Positions 1 through 9,030 of a stretch of 64,000 nucleotides of DNA are shown piece after piece. Location: contig NZ_JAUSST010000002.1 in assembly GCF_030812415.1 (NCBI RefSeq), positions 992,001 to 1,056,000 on the forward strand. The letters are read 5' to 3'. The position numbers were made by a program, and so were the translations under genes. The notes beneath the pieces are model-generated. The model was not told where the DNA came from and searched no databases. It saw nothing but the letters and a program-made list of their open reading frames with translations. The DNA is from Paenibacillus harenae. GTDB taxonomy: Bacteria > Bacillota > Bacilli > Paenibacillales > Paenibacillaceae. The stretch's first letter is position 1. Every line of letters begins with the position of its first letter.

Positions 1-1
1 G

Positions 2-1003
2 GCGGAGCGGCTTTCGGCTGCCGCCAAGGAGATGAGCGGCGACAACAACTTGCGGCAATTGGCCGAGGCGATGCAGGACCGCGACGCGGAAGGCGTGAGC
101 AAGGCCATCGACAGCCTGCGATCGGAGCTGCAGCGTCTAACGCCGGAGCAGCGCAAAGCGATGGCGGAGCTGCTGGAGAAGCTGGCTGCCGAGCAGCTGC
201 AGCAGGATAGCCAAGGCAATAGCGATCTTGCCTCTGCGCTTAAGCAGGCGGCGGAGCAGGCCCGCGAGGGCGGACATTCCGCGGGCGAGAAAGATGGTTT
301 GGAAGCGCTCGAGGATGCACTTACCCGTGAATTGTCGCAGGAGGAGCTGGAACAACTGGCTAGGTCGATGGCGGAGCGTCTCGGCCAGGAAGGCGAGGAG
401 CTTGCCGGCCAAGCAGCTGCGGCAGGGGCAGAAGTGCCTTCGGCATGGGCCGGAGGATCCGCTGGAGAAGGCAGTTCTTCAGGAACGCCCGCCGGTTCAG
501 GCGGCAATACCGGCGGACAATCGCCAGGCCAAGGCGGCTCGAATCCGAACGGCGGTCAAGGCACATCGCCGGGCTCGGGTCAGGGACAAGGTTCTGGTTC
601 AGGTGCCGGCGCTGGATCGGGTCAAGGAAGCGGCTCCGGGGCAGGCTCCGGATCGGGTCAAGGAAGCGGTTCAGGCGCAGGTCAAGGTTCTGGATCCGGA
701 ACCGGTGCCGGATCGGGGCAAGGCGCCGGCGCAGGAATGGGTACGGGCGGGCGCTCGCTCGTTACGACGCCGCGCCATTTGGCCGGCTCGGGCAATACGC
801 AGCAGGATGGCGGCCCTTCAACGGGTGGCCAGACGCAGACCGGCGGCAAGTCGCCGATGATCGACGGCATGACTCGTCCCTACGAGGAAGTGTACAACGA
901 GTATGCGGCCGAAGCGAAGGAGTCGCTGGGAAGATCCCAACTGCCTGTCAGCATGCAGGATAAGGTTAAGCACTATTTTGAACAAATTCAACCTAACCGT
1001 TAA
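2..1003 (+). CDS. Gly/Ser/Gln-rich protein of the MoxR cluster (5' partial)
   Basis: The reading frame is open from the first bases of the window, so the gene begins upstream; the ATG at 32 is internal. Seen: an acidic, Ala/Gln/Glu-rich helical region (about the first 140 residues, coiled-coil-like), a long low-complexity Gly-Ser-Gln linker, then a compact C-terminal segment (RPYEEVYNEYAAEAKESLGR onward) rich in Tyr, Glu and Arg. I recall similar C-terminal segments in large membrane proteins next to moxR genes in Firmicutes. The stop lies 12 bp before the MoxR start, with an AGGAGG ribosome site between, so it is very likely co-transcribed with the MoxR/DUF58/VWA genes. Its biochemical role is unknown. 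Membrane segments, if any, would be in the missing part. Confidence 0.75.
   Translation, partial: AERLSAAAKEMSGDNNLRQLAEAMQDRDAEGVSKAIDSLRSELQRLTPEQRKAMAELLEKLAAEQLQQDSQGNSDLASALKQAAEQAREGGHSAGEKDGLEALEDALTRELSQEELEQLARSMAERLGQEGEELAGQAAAAGAEVPSAWAGGSAGEGSSSGTPAGSGGNTGGQSPGQGGSNPNGGQGTSPGSGQGQGSGSGAGAGSGQGSGSGAGSGSGQGSGSGAGQGSGSGTGAGSGQGAGAGMGTGGRSLVTTPRHLAGSGNTQQDGGPSTGGQTQTGGKSPMIDGMTRPYEEVYNEYAAEAKESLGRSQLPVSMQDKVKHYFEQIQPNR
590..740 (+). repeat. In-frame Gly-Ser-Gln low-complexity repeats
   Basis: Imperfect tandem repeats encode GSGQGSGSGAG-type linker sequence. A 20-nt block (ggatcgggtcaaggaagcgg) occurs at 614-633 and again at 650-669, a 36-bp period that keeps frame. Such tracts often vary in length between strains; here they probably act as a flexible spacer. 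Confidence 0.8.
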
Positions 1004-1015
1004 TAGGAGGCCATT

Positions 1016-2005
1016 ATGATAGAGTCGAAATCGCAGATTGACGAGGCAGCCTCGCGAATCTCATTGCTGAGAGAAGAGATCGGGCGAGTGATCGTCGGAC
1101 AGCAGACGGTTGTGGAGCAGCTGCTCTGGTGCATGCTGGCAGGCGGTCATGCGCTGCTTGAAGGCATTCCGGGCCTCGGCAAGACGATGCTCGTGCGAAC
1201 GGTCGCCGATTGCGTCTCGTTGCAGTTCTCAAGAATCCAGTTCACGCCCGATCTCATGCCCTCCGATATTACGGGAACGACTTTGATTGACTTCTCGGCG
1301 CAAGGAGCGGCAGCGCAGCGCTTCCAGCCGGGACCGTTGTTCGGCAATCTGGTGCTCGCCGATGAGATCAACCGCGCTACGCCCAAGACGCAGAGCGCGC
1401 TGCTGGAAGCGATGCAGGAGGGGACGGTGACGACCGGAGGCGAGACGCATAGGCTGCCTAAGCCGTTCTTCGTGCTGGCAACGCAAAATCCGATCGAGCA
1501 GGAAGGAACGTATCCGCTGCCGGAAGCGCAGCTTGACCGGTTTCTACTGAAGATCGGCGTCGACTATCCGAGCAGGGAGGAACTGAAGCAGATCGTGCTC
1601 CGCACGTCATCAGTCGAGCAACCGAAAGCTTCCGTCGTCATGGACGGGGAATCGCTGGCTGCCATTGGGCTCATGGCGAAGCAGATTTTGCTCTCGGACG
1701 AGCTGCTGGATGCAGCGGTGAAGATGATTATGATGACGCATCCCGGCGAGATGGATGCGCCGGAAGATATAAAGCGGTATGTCCGATTCGGAGCCGGCCC
1801 GCGGGCGCTTCAAGCGATTGTCGCGGTGAGCAAGGTACGCGCGTTGAGCGCCGGCCGGATGCATGTAACCTGGAATGATATTCGGGAGACCGCATTTCCG
1901 GTTCTGAGACATCGAATGGTGCTTGGTTACGAGGCGCAGGCAATGGGACTATCCAGCGATCGCATGACGGGTGCGATCGTACAGACGATCGAGACGCAGC
2001 GATGA
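1016..2005 (+). CDS. MoxR-family AAA+ ATPase
   Basis: A 329-residue AAA_3 protein. Walker A is GIPGLGKT (about 50-57), Walker B LVLADE (112-117), followed by the family-typical INRATPKTQSALLEAMQE. The C-terminal lid region ends with FPVLRHR near residue 300. MoxR ATPases act as chaperones that activate or insert von Willebrand A proteins, and the next three genes fit that pairing: DUF58 overlaps it by 4 bp (ATGA), then two membrane VWA proteins. Start ATG is preceded by AGGAGG. Substrate unknown; the genomic arrangement is the usual moxR-DUF58-batA type. Confidence 0.95.
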   Translation: MIESKSQIDEAASRISLLREEIGRVIVGQQTVVEQLLWCMLAGGHALLEGIPGLGKTMLVRTVADCVSLQFSRIQFTPDLMPSDITGTTLIDFSAQGAAAQRFQPGPLFGNLVLADEINRATPKTQSALLEAMQEGTVTTGGETHRLPKPFFVLATQNPIEQEGTYPLPEAQLDRFLLKIGVDYPSREELKQIVLRTSSVEQPKASVVMDGESLAAIGLMAKQILLSDELLDAAVKMIMMTHPGEMDAPEDIKRYVRFGAGPRALQAIVAVSKVRALSAGRMHVTWNDIRETAFPVLRHRMVLGYEAQAMGLSSDRMTGAIVQTIETQR

Positions 2006-2985
2006 GCGCGGATGACAATAGCGTACGGATGCAAAAGCCAAGCGCCGAAGAAGCGTTAAGGCTGCTGTTTCCGGACTTATCGTTGCTCGGCCGTATCGAG
2101 CAGCTGCGGATTGCTTCGGCGAGCAAAGTAAAAGGGACGTTGGCAGGCAAGAGACGATCCGTTTCCCTAGGAGGCTCGCAGGAGTTCGCCGATTACCGCC
2201 CCTATGCCCCGGGTGACGATGTGAGACGAATCGATTGGAGCGTCTATGGGAGAACGAGAAGGGCTTATGTTCGGCAATTTTGGGACGAACAGGAATTGGT
2301 TGTCCATATGTATGTCGATGTATCCCGATCGATGTCTTTCGGCGAACAAGACGCGAATAAGCTTCATTACGCATTAAAGCTTGCGGCTAGCGTAGGCTAT
2401 GCCGCTTTATGCGGCGACGATCGCGTATCAATCAAGCTATTCAACGACCGCGTCGTCCAGGAGCTCCCTCCCGTGCACGGCAGAGCCGCATCGCCGAAAT
2501 GGTTTCAATTCATTGCCGATGCGATGCGAAGCTCCGGTACGTACCAGACTTCCGGCCATCCGTCTCCGGAGCTTGATCTGTCTGTCCCGTTTCGGGCTCC
2601 AGGTACGTTGCCGCATCGCAGCGGCGTCACATGGCTATTCACCGATGCCATGTTCGAGGAAGGAATCGAAGAGACGCTGTTGTCGCTTCAAGCGGCGAAG
2701 CAGCAAGTTGTCCTTTGCCATCTGTTATCGCCCTCGGAGCTAGAGCCTGCGCTGAGCGGGGAACTGAAGCTGATTGATAGCGAGCTTAAAACAGGCAAGG
2801 ATATAGCGGTCGGCCACCGGCTCCTCTCCGATTACCGCATGGCGGTAACGACATATAGGGAACAACTGGAGCGGATATGCGCCGAACGGGGAGCGACCTA
2901 TGTTTTCGTGAATACGGGCGTCTCATTGACGGAGACGATACATCATGTGCTGCTGCCGGCACAAGCGCTATCCGGCAAATCGTAA
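2002..2985 (+). CDS. DUF58 domain protein
   Basis: A 327-residue soluble-looking protein with the DUF58 core at about 57-93 (SQEFADYRPYAPGDDVRRID...RRAYVRQF). A degenerate VWA-like fold follows: DVSRSMSFGE (106-115) resembles a MIDAS DxSxS motif. It overlaps moxR by 4 bp, so translation is probably coupled. Family members are scaffold or substrate proteins for MoxR ATPases; function here is inferred from context only. Confidence 0.93.
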   Translation: MSADDNSVRMQKPSAEEALRLLFPDLSLLGRIEQLRIASASKVKGTLAGKRRSVSLGGSQEFADYRPYAPGDDVRRIDWSVYGRTRRAYVRQFWDEQELVVHMYVDVSRSMSFGEQDANKLHYALKLAASVGYAALCGDDRVSIKLFNDRVVQELPPVHGRAASPKWFQFIADAMRSSGTYQTSGHPSPELDLSVPFRAPGTLPHRSGVTWLFTDAMFEEGIEETLLSLQAAKQQVVLCHLLSPSELEPALSGELKLIDSELKTGKDIAVGHRLLSDYRMAVTTYREQLERICAERGATYVFVNTGVSLTETIHHVLLPAQALSGKS

Positions 2986-3028
2986 TTAGGCATACGCTTG
3001 TCTAACCGTTGTGGAAAGGAGGAACAGC

Positions 3029-5011
3029 ATGCAGTTTTTGTCGCTTTCGTCGGCATGGTTTGCGATCGCAATGCCGCTGATTGCCGCTATGTATATTTTG
3101 AAGAGAACGTATATGGAGCAGGAAATCGCAAGTCATATGCTGTGGCGAAGGGCGCTGAACGAGCAGGAAGCGAACAGGCCTTGGCAGAAGCTCCGCAGCA
3201 GGCTGCTGCTTCTGTTGCAATTGGCGGCAGCGCTGCTTCTCACGCTGGCGCTTATGCAGCCGGTCATCATGAGGACTGCTGCGGCTAGCGGACATGCCGT
3301 AATCGTTATCGATCGTTCGGCAAGCATGACGGCTCGCTCGTCCGACGATGGAAGTGGGAGATCGACGAAGCTGGAACTTGCCGTGTCCGAAGCGGAGCAG
3401 TGGCTATCCCGCCAACCCGGCAACAGGCCGATTACGTTAATCGCGACCGGCCAACAGCCGGAAGTGGTTCTGTCGCGCACGATAGATCGTGCCGCATTGA
3501 ACGAAAAGCTGCAGCAGATAACGCCTGCCTACGGAAAGTCGGACAATACGGCTGCCTTATCGCTTGCGGATTCCCTGCTGCTGAATGAGCCGGATGGCGA
3601 GCTTGTTGTCTTCACTGACGGTTTATGGCCGGATTTGGCGGAGGCGAATGCGATGCAGTTGCATAGCACCGCATCGTTGACGATTGTTGGCAGCTCTAAG
3701 CGGAGCAACAATCAAGCGATCCTTTATTTCGGCATTAAGGCCGATGCCGGCGGCAATGGGAGCAATACGGCAGTCGTAACGGTTAAAAACGACAGTTCGG
3801 CTGCACGGAAAGTTCAGCTAGACCTATCGGCCCGGAACGAACAAGGCGAATTATCGATTGCCGCTCAGTCGTCAATCGATATAGCTGCCGGGGAATGGGA
3901 GAGCGTTCAACTGACGGGTCTGCCTGCAGCCTCTTATTACAAAGCGGAGCTTCGACCTGCTGCGGACGCGATACATGCGGATAATAGCGCCTATCAATTT
4001 CCCGAAACTCCGCGGGCCAAGCAGGCGCTGCTCGTAACGGAAGGCAATCTGTTTCTGGAGAAAGCGTTGCAACTGGCTGGCATACGGACCGTCAAAGTAA
4101 GCCCGGATAGCGCTGCGCCAACCGGCGAGATGGCGGAGAAGACGGATTGGATTGTGCTGGACGGCAACGATCAACGTCTGTATAACGACCTGATCTGGGC
4201 GAAGCTGTTGGAGGAAAAACCGCTATGGTTGATCGACCATCCGCAAGAGGACGAAGCACGGAGCGAGGTGCCTTCGAACGTTCAAACGATCGTACAGGAG
4301 CACCCCGTAACCTCCTATATCACATTCTCTGATACGCATATTAGCAGACTTGCGAAGCCGCCGGCGGAGGAGCTCGGTTGGGGGAAGCCGATTCTGACGT
4401 ATAGCGGCATTCCGGCGATCTATGCCGGAGAAGAGGGCGGCAAGCCAAAGCTGCGCTTCACCTTCAATCTTCAGGATTCCGATTTGCCGCTCAGATCCGA
4501 GTTCCCTGTTTTAATCGTACAAGCGGCAGAGTGGATGAGCGGAGGGTCGCAGCTCGAGTTGGGCGCAGCCGCGGCAGATCAGCTATTGGAATTGTCACTT
4601 CATTCCGAAACATCGGAAGCTTATTGGGAAGCCGTAGAGCATATAGACAACTTCTCGGTGCAATTACAGGCAGGTGCAGCACAAACGATGGCGCTTGATT
4701 TGAACGCCAACGGCGTTTATGCCGCCCCTTCCGCACCGGGGCTATATCGGCTAGTTGAAATTAACGGCAAAGGAGAGGTGCTCGGCAGGCGTATGCTTGC
4801 TGTTCATGCAGATTCAGCCGAGCTTGCGCGGCCGGCGGATGCTTTCGGTGCGCTCCGGCTGGTTCAATCGAGTCCTGCTGCCGATTCGGAAGCTGAAATC
4901 GCGCGCGAGCCGAATGAGCAGTCGCTATCATTAGCCGTTTGGGCTGCGGCACTATTGCTGCTCTTGATGGCAGCCGAATGGGAGGTGTACCGGCGTGGGC
5001 ATTCAAGTTGA
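3029..5011 (+). CDS. BatA-type membrane VWA protein
   Basis: A 660-residue protein. The N-terminal BatA/aerotolerance-type segment has two hydrophobic helices (about 5-23 and 58-78), followed by a VWA domain whose MIDAS motif DRSAS lies at 95-99. A long beta-rich extracytoplasmic part follows, then a C-terminal membrane helix (about 634-652) and a short basic tail. ATG 3029 is chosen over GTG 3011 because AAAGGAGG sits 8-10 bp before it. It belongs to the moxR operon and is likely a metal-ion-dependent adhesion-type partner of MoxR at the membrane. Confidence 0.9.
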   Translation: MQFLSLSSAWFAIAMPLIAAMYILKRTYMEQEIASHMLWRRALNEQEANRPWQKLRSRLLLLLQLAAALLLTLALMQPVIMRTAAASGHAVIVIDRSASMTARSSDDGSGRSTKLELAVSEAEQWLSRQPGNRPITLIATGQQPEVVLSRTIDRAALNEKLQQITPAYGKSDNTAALSLADSLLLNEPDGELVVFTDGLWPDLAEANAMQLHSTASLTIVGSSKRSNNQAILYFGIKADAGGNGSNTAVVTVKNDSSAARKVQLDLSARNEQGELSIAAQSSIDIAAGEWESVQLTGLPAASYYKAELRPAADAIHADNSAYQFPETPRAKQALLVTEGNLFLEKALQLAGIRTVKVSPDSAAPTGEMAEKTDWIVLDGNDQRLYNDLIWAKLLEEKPLWLIDHPQEDEARSEVPSNVQTIVQEHPVTSYITFSDTHISRLAKPPAEELGWGKPILTYSGIPAIYAGEEGGKPKLRFTFNLQDSDLPLRSEFPVLIVQAAEWMSGGSQLELGAAAADQLLELSLHSETSEAYWEAVEHIDNFSVQLQAGAAQTMALDLNANGVYAAPSAPGLYRLVEINGKGEVLGRRMLAVHADSAELARPADAFGALRLVQSSPAADSEAEIAREPNEQSLSLAVWAAALLLLLMAAEWEVYRRGHSS

Positions 5012-7901
5012 AGCGCCTTGGGCACTAACGCTGCTGCTGCCTTGGCTGTTCTATATGGCCTGGATCATACGTACCACGATTCGTTTGAAGGGCGGCCGAA
5101 AGATTGCAGCGATTACCTTAAGAGGCATCATTACACTTTTACTCATTGCCATCGTTGCGCAAGTACAGCCGTTCGTCATTGAAAGGCAGCGCAGCGTCGT
5201 AATCGTTGCCGACCGCTCTGCCAGTATGCAGGCCGATAAGCAGATCGGCGAATGGATCGCGAAAGGTTGGGCTGCAAGACATGACGGCGATACGGCTGGC
5301 GTCGTATCTACGGGCTTGAATGCGGCCGTTGAACGGTCGATATCGAACGAGCTTACGGAAGAAAGCGCAAGCTTTGCCTTCCGAACGACGGTGAATGACC
5401 GATTCACCGATTTGTCCGGAGGTTTGCAGTTAGCTGCCGCCATGCTTCAGAAAGAAGGCGGAGGACGGGTTGTGCTGCTCTCGGACGGTGCGGAAAATGC
5501 AGGCGACGCGCGGCGTCAAGCGAGGCTGCTTGCCAATGCGGGTATTGCCGTCGATGTCGTCGAGATGCAAACGGAGCCTAAGAGCGATGCCGCTATCGAA
5601 TCGCTGGACGTGCCCGCGATGCTAAAGCAAGGGGAAACATTCCCTTTCGAAATTGCGATTGCGAGCGCGGCATCGCAGCAAGCAGAGCTGCGGTTGTTTG
5701 CGGATAATGAAGAAATATCGGTTACGCAGGTACAGTTGGAGAAAGGCGACAATCGTTTCGTACTGAACAGCATTGCGGTAGAGCCCGGCTATCACCGCTT
5801 CAGAGCCGAATTGTACGCTGCAGGCGACGAACAAGCGGCTAACAATACCGCTTACGCCTTCAGTCGGGTTGCCGGACCGCCGCATGTATTGATTGTGGAA
5901 GGACAACCGCAATCGTCGGCTAACGTGGAGGCCGCGCTATCCGCTTCGTTCATCGGGCATACGACGATCATGCCGGAGCAGCTCTCCGTCGAGCTGGCTG
6001 AGTATGCGAGCTATGACAGCATTATTTTGAACAATGTGCCTGCAACGCGAATTGCCGAGAAGCCGATGGAATGGCTGGGCAAAGCCGTTAGCGATTACGG
6101 TGTCGGACTCGTCATGCTCGGGGGCGAGGACAGCTTCGGCTTAGGCGGCTATTTCAAGACGCCAGTCGAGCGGGCGCTGCCAGTCTATATGGATTTGCAG
6201 GGCAAGCGGCAAATTCCGTCCCTAGGTCTCGTGCTCGTAATCGACCGGTCCGGAAGTATGTCGGACGGCAAGCTGGAGCTGGCCAAGGAAGCGGCGATAA
6301 GGACCATCGAGCTCATGCGCGACGCGGATACGGTTGGCGTCGTCGCCTTCGATTCCGCCCCGTGGTGGGTGGTCGAGCCGGAGAAGCTGTCGAACCGCGA
6401 TTCGATTATCGAACGCATTCAAGGCATTCAATCCGAAGGCGGAACGGAAATCTACAACGCGCTGAAAGCAGGCTACGAGGGGCTTCTGGAAGTGGATGCC
6501 CAGCGGAAGCATATGATTTTGCTTACGGACGGACAGTCGGCGACGAACCCCGGTTATGAAGCATTAACCGATGCCATTGTCGATGACCAAATGACGCTGT
6601 CCACGGTCGCGGTAGGCGACGGAGCGGATCAGGTTTTGCTTGAACGGCTGGCTAAGGCCGCCAAAGGGCGCTTCTACTTCACCAAAGATCAAAGCACGCT
6701 TCCGGCGATATTCAGCCGTGAGACGGTAATGATGTCTCGCACGTACATCGTGGAGCAGAACTTCACGCCTGCCATCGCTCAAGCTTCCGATTGGAGCAAG
6801 CTATGGAGCGGCGGCGTGCCAACCGTTAACGCCTATATCGCCGCATCGGCGAAGGAAGCGGCTGAGGTCGCTCTACTGACGCCGGATGGCGATCCGCTGC
6901 TTGCTCGTTGGCAATACGGCTCCGGCCGCTCCGTTGCTTGGACGACAGACGTAACGGGCAAGTGGGCGCGCGAGTGGGTGCAGTGGCCGTCTTTTCCTAA
7001 CGTGCTGACCGAATGGGTGAAATGGACGTTCCCGCAATTTGTGAACAATCCTTACTCGATTACGACCGAGCAAGACGGCGGTCAAGCCACGTTGAAGGTT
7101 CGTTCGGAAGCCGGTGCCGGATCGTTCGGTAGTGCCCTGTCGGCGGGAATCGAGGACGAATCGGGCAGCTATACCATTCGACGATTAATGCCGACCGGGC
7201 CGGGAGAATACGAAACCTCATTGCAGGCGACAGAACCTGGCGTTTACCTGACCCAGATTGGGCGGCAGGCAGTCGGGAACGCGATTGAAGGCGGTACGAC
7301 CTCTGCCTTCGTTATTCCTTATTCGCCCGAATACCGGTTATCGAATACGGACGGCGCGGAAACGATGGCCCAGATTGCCGCCACAACCGGCGGACGGAAG
7401 CTGCTTATGGACAATCCGCAGGCGTTATTCCAATTCGAGCCGTTAGAAGCTCGCAGGACGGTTGATATAACGAATAAGCTGCTGCTCGCCATTTTGTTGC
7501 TTTGGTTGGCAGACATCGCTTTGCGAAGGCTGTCACTGCCTTACGGACGTCTGCTCGAATGGGCCGGAAAAATATTTAAACTACGAAACGGCCGAAGAAG
7601 CGGTCAAGCGTTGGACGCTTCAGCCTCGGCGAGCGCCGTAACGAGGTTAAGGAAGCGCGCGTCGGAAGCAAGCCGCTTCTATGGCGGCAATGATACGGGA
7701 AGCGCAGCACATCAGACAAATGAAGCACAGAAGGAAAACGCAGCGAACCCGGTCAAACCAGCTGCAACGTCGAGTGCAGGCCATTCATCCGCATCCACAG
7801 GCCATGCAGTTGTAGATAGGAGCGGCCGCGCGGAGCAGGATCCGGCTGCAGATGGCACGATCAATCGTTTGCTCGCGGCCAAAAACAAAAATCGAAGATG
7901 A
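4995..7901 (+). CDS. Large membrane protein with two VWA-like domains
   Basis: A 968-residue protein. Two N-terminal membrane helices (about 8-26 and 37-57) are followed by a VWA-like domain (DRSAS at 73-77). A class I glutamine-amidotransferase-like segment (about 295-395, with YGVGLVMLGGEDSFGLGGY) comes next, then a canonical VWA domain with DRSGS (about 417-421). A further helix lies near 828-845, before a hydrophilic Ala/Ser-rich cytoplasmic tail of about 120 residues. The start is GTG with GGAGGT upstream and overlaps the previous gene by 17 bp. It closes the moxR operon. The arrangement matches family members placed beside MoxR and DUF58; the ligand is unknown. Confidence 0.9.
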   Translation: MGIQVEAPWALTLLLPWLFYMAWIIRTTIRLKGGRKIAAITLRGIITLLLIAIVAQVQPFVIERQRSVVIVADRSASMQADKQIGEWIAKGWAARHDGDTAGVVSTGLNAAVERSISNELTEESASFAFRTTVNDRFTDLSGGLQLAAAMLQKEGGGRVVLLSDGAENAGDARRQARLLANAGIAVDVVEMQTEPKSDAAIESLDVPAMLKQGETFPFEIAIASAASQQAELRLFADNEEISVTQVQLEKGDNRFVLNSIAVEPGYHRFRAELYAAGDEQAANNTAYAFSRVAGPPHVLIVEGQPQSSANVEAALSASFIGHTTIMPEQLSVELAEYASYDSIILNNVPATRIAEKPMEWLGKAVSDYGVGLVMLGGEDSFGLGGYFKTPVERALPVYMDLQGKRQIPSLGLVLVIDRSGSMSDGKLELAKEAAIRTIELMRDADTVGVVAFDSAPWWVVEPEKLSNRDSIIERIQGIQSEGGTEIYNALKAGYEGLLEVDAQRKHMILLTDGQSATNPGYEALTDAIVDDQMTLSTVAVGDGADQVLLERLAKAAKGRFYFTKDQSTLPAIFSRETVMMSRTYIVEQNFTPAIAQASDWSKLWSGGVPTVNAYIAASAKEAAEVALLTPDGDPLLARWQYGSGRSVAWTTDVTGKWAREWVQWPSFPNVLTEWVKWTFPQFVNNPYSITTEQDGGQATLKVRSEAGAGSFGSALSAGIEDESGSYTIRRLMPTGPGEYETSLQATEPGVYLTQIGRQAVGNAIEGGTTSAFVIPYSPEYRLSNTDGAETMAQIAATTGGRKLLMDNPQALFQFEPLEARRTVDITNKLLLAILLLWLADIALRRLSLPYGRLLEWAGKIFKLRNGRRSGQALDASASASAVTRLRKRASEASRFYGGNDTGSAAHQTNEAQKENAANPVKPAATSSAGHSSASTGHAVVDRSGRAEQDPAADGTINRLLAAKNKNRR

Positions 7902-8018
7902 ATGTATTGTTAAGGCTCGTTAAGCAGCCATTCTCGTTCATATGGACATGAGCGTTCGCACGCGATACAATTCATATTAATGACTATTAAAGCAGCAAAG
8001 CTTGAAGGAGATGTCTAA

Positions 8019-8330
8019 ATGGTTCAAGAACTGACGACCCAGGAATTGGAACAAAAGCTTAAAAACGGGGAGCCGCTTAACTTGGTTGACGTTCGCGAGG
8101 TCGATGAATGGCAAGCCGGACATATCAAGGAAGCACGCAACATTCCATTGTCCGAAATCGTGCAGCGCGTGGACGAGTTCCCGCAAGAAGAGATGGAGAT
8201 CGTAATCATCTGCCGCAGCGGCGGACGCAGCGGCAAAGCATGCGACTATCTAGGCGCGCTAGGCCATACGGTCATCAACGTCTCGGGAGGCATGCTCGCT
8301 TGGGAAGGCGAAGTTGTAACCGGCGATTAA
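8019..8330 (+). CDS. Single-domain rhodanese-like sulfurtransferase
   Basis: A 103-residue rhodanese domain with the family landmarks LVDVREVDEWQAGHI and the active-site loop CRSGGRS, whose Cys would carry a persulfide. No signal peptide, so cytoplasmic. AAGGAG precedes the ATG. A terminator follows directly, so it is probably a monocistronic unit or the end of a short transcript. The physiological sulfur acceptor cannot be told from sequence. Confidence 0.93.
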   Translation: MVQELTTQELEQKLKNGEPLNLVDVREVDEWQAGHIKEARNIPLSEIVQRVDEFPQEEMEIVIICRSGGRSGKACDYLGALGHTVINVSGGMLAWEGEVVTGD

Positions 8331-8348
8331 ATGGTGTGAATGCAGCAA

Positions 8349-8392
8349 AACTGGCGGCGCAAGGCTCGATAGCCTAGTGCCGCTAGTTTTTT
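8349..8392 (+). terminator. Intrinsic terminator after rhodanese gene
   Basis: Ten-base-pair stem (AACTGGCGGC with GCCGCTAGTT, one G-T pair) around a 20-nt loop, ending in a run of T. It lies 19 bp after the rhodanese stop. Confidence 0.85.
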
Positions 8393-8416
8393 GATTTAGG
8401 TTAATTTGCTCCTGAC

Positions 8417-8606
8417 TGTATGTTGGATTTCTGAAGGATAGAAGGCCTGTAGAAAACCGTACGGACTGCTACAGTGGATTATCGCATCAACTTTGCTAGA
8501 GTGGGGCCGAAAGGAAGCCTTCCGGCTAAAAGTTAATGCAGATAGCCAGCATAGGTTAGAAAAGAGGCACCAACGGGTAAAAGTTAATGCAATGTTCCAC
8601 ATAGAG
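8417..8606. repeat. Four-unit palindromic intergenic repeat, copy A
   Basis: Two forward units start at 8417 and 8468 and two inverted units end at 8555 and 8606. Each is a degenerate 28-nt motif resembling gctatgttggattt followed by gcattaactttt. Unit period is 51 nt on both sides. The inverted units share aaaagttaatgc exactly. The geometry is the same as copy B at 23918-24106. No coding potential is convincing here. The element lies between the rhodanese terminator and the argS promoter. Confidence 0.8.
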
Positions 8607-8645
8607 CAAAACACCATAGACAACAACACCATAGACCGCAACCTC

Positions 8646-8675
8646 TTGACAGCCCTGCGCTCCTTATTGTATAAA
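8646..8675 (+). promoter_or_regulatory. Probable sigma-A promoter of the argS T-box leader
   Basis: TTGACA at 8646-8651 and TATAAA at 8670-8675, spacer 18 nt, placed about 60 nt before the first T-box stem. No other good promoter is seen before argS. Confidence 0.7.
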
Positions 8676-8735
8676 TACCTTTAAACCATATTCAGAATAT
8701 TCATAATAAAACATTTGCGAACGGAACAGTAATCT

Positions 8736-8984
8736 TTAGACGGATAGTCGCAGCGAGCCGGAACAGTGGAAACCGGTACGGACGTCTAAGATGAAGCGGG
8801 CCCGGGAGATGGTTTGCCGATGTGTTTGCCGTAGCGATCGTAACGACGGCAATCAAAGTAGGCAAATCCGGTCAAGGACCGTTATCAAATCGAGTGATTG
8901 AGCCTGGCAACAGGCTTAATACTTAGAGTGGTACCGCGGGATTCAACAAGCTCTCGTCTCTTTTTTATTAGAGACGGGGGCTTG
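8736..8984 (+). promoter_or_regulatory. T-box riboswitch upstream of argS
   Basis: The T-box sequence gagtggtaccgcgg is present at about 8927-8940. It is followed by a strong terminator hairpin (14 pairs including G-U; arms 8947-8960 and 8971-8984) with a short T run. Stem I appears compact: TTAGACG (8736-8742) pairs with CGTCTAA (8783-8789), with GATAGT after the 5' arm. On the 3' side of that stem a CGG triplet (8779-8781) is followed by A. CGG is an arginine codon, so it is a plausible specifier for uncharged tRNA-Arg, but that assignment is my inference from folding by eye. Mechanism: uncharged tRNA stabilises the antiterminator and lets argS be transcribed. Confidence 0.9.
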
Positions 8985-9030
8985 TTTGGCGTTATGCTGC
9001 TTGTCAGAGAATATGAAGGAGGAGTTGCAA

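Noticed and set aside
8396..8684. Short open frames on both strands between the rhodanese gene and argS
   Set aside because: They lie inside the four-unit repeat, have no ribosome sites and look like neither known proteins nor each other.
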